A stretch of 13,239 nt of DNA from CALRGE01 sp964365765. GTDB lineage: Bacteria; Patescibacteriota; Gracilibacteria; UBA1369; 2-02-FULL-48-14. Under the pieces are notes generated by a model, which worked only from the letters and a program-made list of their open reading frames with translations, made no database searches and had not been told where the DNA came from. The DNA is taken from the NCBI GenBank assembly GCA_964365765.1, contig CAYIRB010000025.1, positions 1-13,239 of the forward strand, in the 5' to 3' direction. Shown piece by piece: positions 11,966 to 13,239 of the stretch (position 1 is the stretch's first letter; each line of letters opens with the position of its first letter). The position numbers and the translations under genes are program-made.

Positions 11966-13168
11966 ATGAAAAAATTTGACGAAAAAATGACCGATCTTTT
12001 TGAGGGATCGGGTGCTCCCGAGGCAAAATTGAATCCGCGATCTGTAGAAAGCACGGGAATATATCAACGGATTGCGGATGTGTTTGAATCCGACGGTCAA
12101 ACCGAACTCCGTAGCAAGTCGGGCCGTTTTAGAGGCGCGGAGTATATTCGATTTCTGAATGAAAAAGGCAACAAACCAATCGGCCTGAATGAAGAAGATC
12201 TTGCGTCAAAACAACAGATTCTCGAGGCTTTTCTTCAGAGGAACAGAGAATTTAAAACTTTTGTTCCCGGCCTTTGTCTTAAAGACTTTGTTGAATCCCT
12301 GTTGCGCGGCCAAATTCCGGATAATGCTTACAAAGGAGTCAGTTATAACAAAAATCTCCTGATCGACGGAGAAAAATTTGATAATCTGGACTTTTTGGCT
12401 TGGGCTGCCCGCCTGCAAAAAACTATGCCGGACTTTGAACTGACGATTTTAGACGCAAGTCCTTATCAGGTTTTAAATGAACTGGGAGACTTGGACTGGC
12501 CCGACGATTTGGATGAAAGGGAGTTCCCCGCATGGTTTTACGAACAAATGGCAAACGGTGTGGCAAGTTCAAAAGAACTTGGGGAAAATTGCAGACTGCG
12601 CGGTGAGTATTTGCGCGCAATGTTGTCCGCGACCGGCGTGAAAGGGCAATTGGTTTCGGCTTTGGATTTAATCAAAGCGAAAGACCCGACTCTTCTGGAA
12701 TCAATGAGAGAAGCCAGAAAAACCTGCGGTGTAAAAATTGTGGGCAATAAATTAGCCGTGGACAGACCCGTCTTTTACAAACGCAACGGCACCGAATTCG
12801 CAAAAACTTATACGCCGGCCGTAATTGCGGAAGCCATATACTTTTTGCGCATCGCCGGCATAAAGGCAAAGCTCGGACCGACTTCCGAAGCGGAATTCGA
12901 TAATTTGATCGCACAATCGATCCGTCCCGAATGTCCCGATTATAATTTTTTCTGGTATTCAAGACCATTTGAAAAAAGCGCGACCAGGGAAAATCGCATT
13001 TATTTCAAAGACGATCCGGATTCCGTCAGGCTAAAACTGACCGATCCTGACTATTCGCGCTGGATCGGCGACATAAGTTCCGATTTCAGCGATGAATCAT
13101 CCGTTCAGGACAGGGTCATGGATATTTCCGAAAGAGTGCGAGCTTTGCTCATTAAACCTTGCATTTAA
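11966..13168 (+). CDS. Hypothetical protein with faint cyclodipeptide-synthase-like pattern
   Basis: This 400-residue protein has no signal peptide or membrane helix. Residues 1-120 are unassigned. Residues 127-175 (GEKFDNLDFLAWAARL, then FELTILDASPYQVLN) and 281-316 (AEAIYFLRIAGI, KLGPTSEAEFD) are spaced like the early strand-helix and late E-x-x-x-FL segments of tRNA-dependent cyclodipeptide synthases. That family uses a class I tRNA synthetase-like Rossmann fold and two aminoacyl-tRNAs as substrates. The resemblance is by eye only. The tyrosine usually four residues before the catalytic glutamate is absent; Y282 lies seven before E289. An unrelated Rossmann enzyme is therefore equally possible. 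The gene starts 4 nt after its partner and ends 29 bp before a serine tRNA. Its ATG is preceded by a TTTTAATTTTA-type tract, as is its partner's. Confidence 0.6.
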   Translation: MKKFDEKMTDLFEGSGAPEAKLNPRSVESTGIYQRIADVFESDGQTELRSKSGRFRGAEYIRFLNEKGNKPIGLNEEDLASKQQILEAFLQRNREFKTFVPGLCLKDFVESLLRGQIPDNAYKGVSYNKNLLIDGEKFDNLDFLAWAARLQKTMPDFELTILDASPYQVLNELGDLDWPDDLDEREFPAWFYEQMANGVASSKELGENCRLRGEYLRAMLSATGVKGQLVSALDLIKAKDPTLLESMREARKTCGVKIVGNKLAVDRPVFYKRNGTEFAKTYTPAVIAEAIYFLRIAGIKAKLGPTSEAEFDNLIAQSIRPECPDYNFFWYSRPFEKSATRENRIYFKDDPDSVRLKLTDPDYSRWIGDISSDFSDESSVQDRVMDISERVRALLIKPCI

Positions 13169-13187
13169 GCCCTCCAACTCATAGTAT
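13159..13187 (+). promoter_or_regulatory. Possible tRNA promoter
   Basis: TTGCAT (13159-13164) and TAGTAT (13182-13187) are spaced 17 bp and would start transcription a few bases before the tRNA. Matches are only 3 and 4 of 6, and the -35 lies inside the end of the upstream gene. Confidence 0.25.
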
Positions 13188-13197
13188 TGGCGGGCAC

Positions 13198-13239
13198 GGA
13201 GAGGTGGCCGAGTGGCTGAAGGCACCACACTGCTAACGT
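13198..13239 (+). tRNA. tRNA-Ser (GCT), 5' part only
   Basis: The sequence begins GGAGAGG (acceptor 5' strand), followed by TG and the D arm (GCC to GGC, 13207-13223) with GGC in the loop. The anticodon loop CTGCTAA (13230-13236) carries anticodon GCT at 13232-13234, which reads AGC and AGT serine codons. The opening GGTGGCCGAG and the D-arm sequence are typical of bacterial serine tRNAs. The window ends in the anticodon stem, so the variable arm and 3' half are not visible. The closing pair of the anticodon stem would be A13229 against C13237, a mismatch. Confidence 0.88.

Noticed and set aside
13198..13239. tRNA gene as an attachment site of an integrated element
   Set aside because: No integrase or repeated tRNA end is visible, and the unknown genes lie on the 5' side of the tRNA rather than the usual 3' side.

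Overview
The window looks like a chromosomal segment of a Candidate Phyla Radiation (Patescibacteria) bacterium, probably of the Parcubacteria side. The reasons are a class I (archaeal-type) lysyl-tRNA synthetase as a housekeeping gene, a DUF4012 surface protein, very tight gene packing with tail-to-tail overlaps, weak or absent Shine-Dalgarno sequences, and small hypothetical proteins with repeated coiled-coil segments. TGA is used as a stop (GH18-like gene, lysyl-tRNA synthetase, dnaB), which argues against the lineages that recode UGA as glycine. Species-level placement is not possible from sequence reading alone.

Layout, left to right. At 1-162 is the tail of a small membrane protein on the plus strand. 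It overlaps by 4 bp the end of a minus-strand coiled-coil gene (159-536), which carries a fresh 48-bp tandem duplication and has an extended -10 promoter with an 11-bp direct repeat just upstream. A minus-strand pair follows: a membrane-anchored GH18-like hydrolase and ybeY, overlapping by 10 bp. Divergent from it is a plus-strand cluster (2137-3869): a tail-anchored helix-turn-helix/coiled-coil protein, a CTP-dependent polyprenol kinase-like membrane enzyme, and a small unknown protein. That cluster runs 20 bp into the end of guaA.

The central minus-strand block (3850-10664) is dnaB, a 256-bp intergenic region rich in TTGCA-type repeats, class I lysyl-tRNA synthetase, a DUF4012 protein and guaA. 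The last three are closely spaced (24 bp and 4 bp) and could be one operon. GuaA is a long, eukaryote-like form with a duplicated C-terminal dimerisation subdomain.

The right end (10665-13239) is the accessory-looking part. A 568-bp non-coding stretch contains a possible gene remnant, a good promoter, a structured RNA candidate ending in a Rho-independent terminator, and a second hairpin. It is followed by two unrecognised genes, 4 bp apart (242 and 400 aa), and then by the 5' part of a serine tRNA cut by the window edge. The 400-aa protein has faint resemblance to tRNA-dependent cyclodipeptide synthases. This leader RNA plus two-gene unit is the best candidate here for an undescribed system.

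A recurring pattern is a TATAAT-like box about 19-25 nt before the ATG with no recognisable Shine-Dalgarno, which implies very short leaders. It was used to correct the start of the lysyl-tRNA synthetase.
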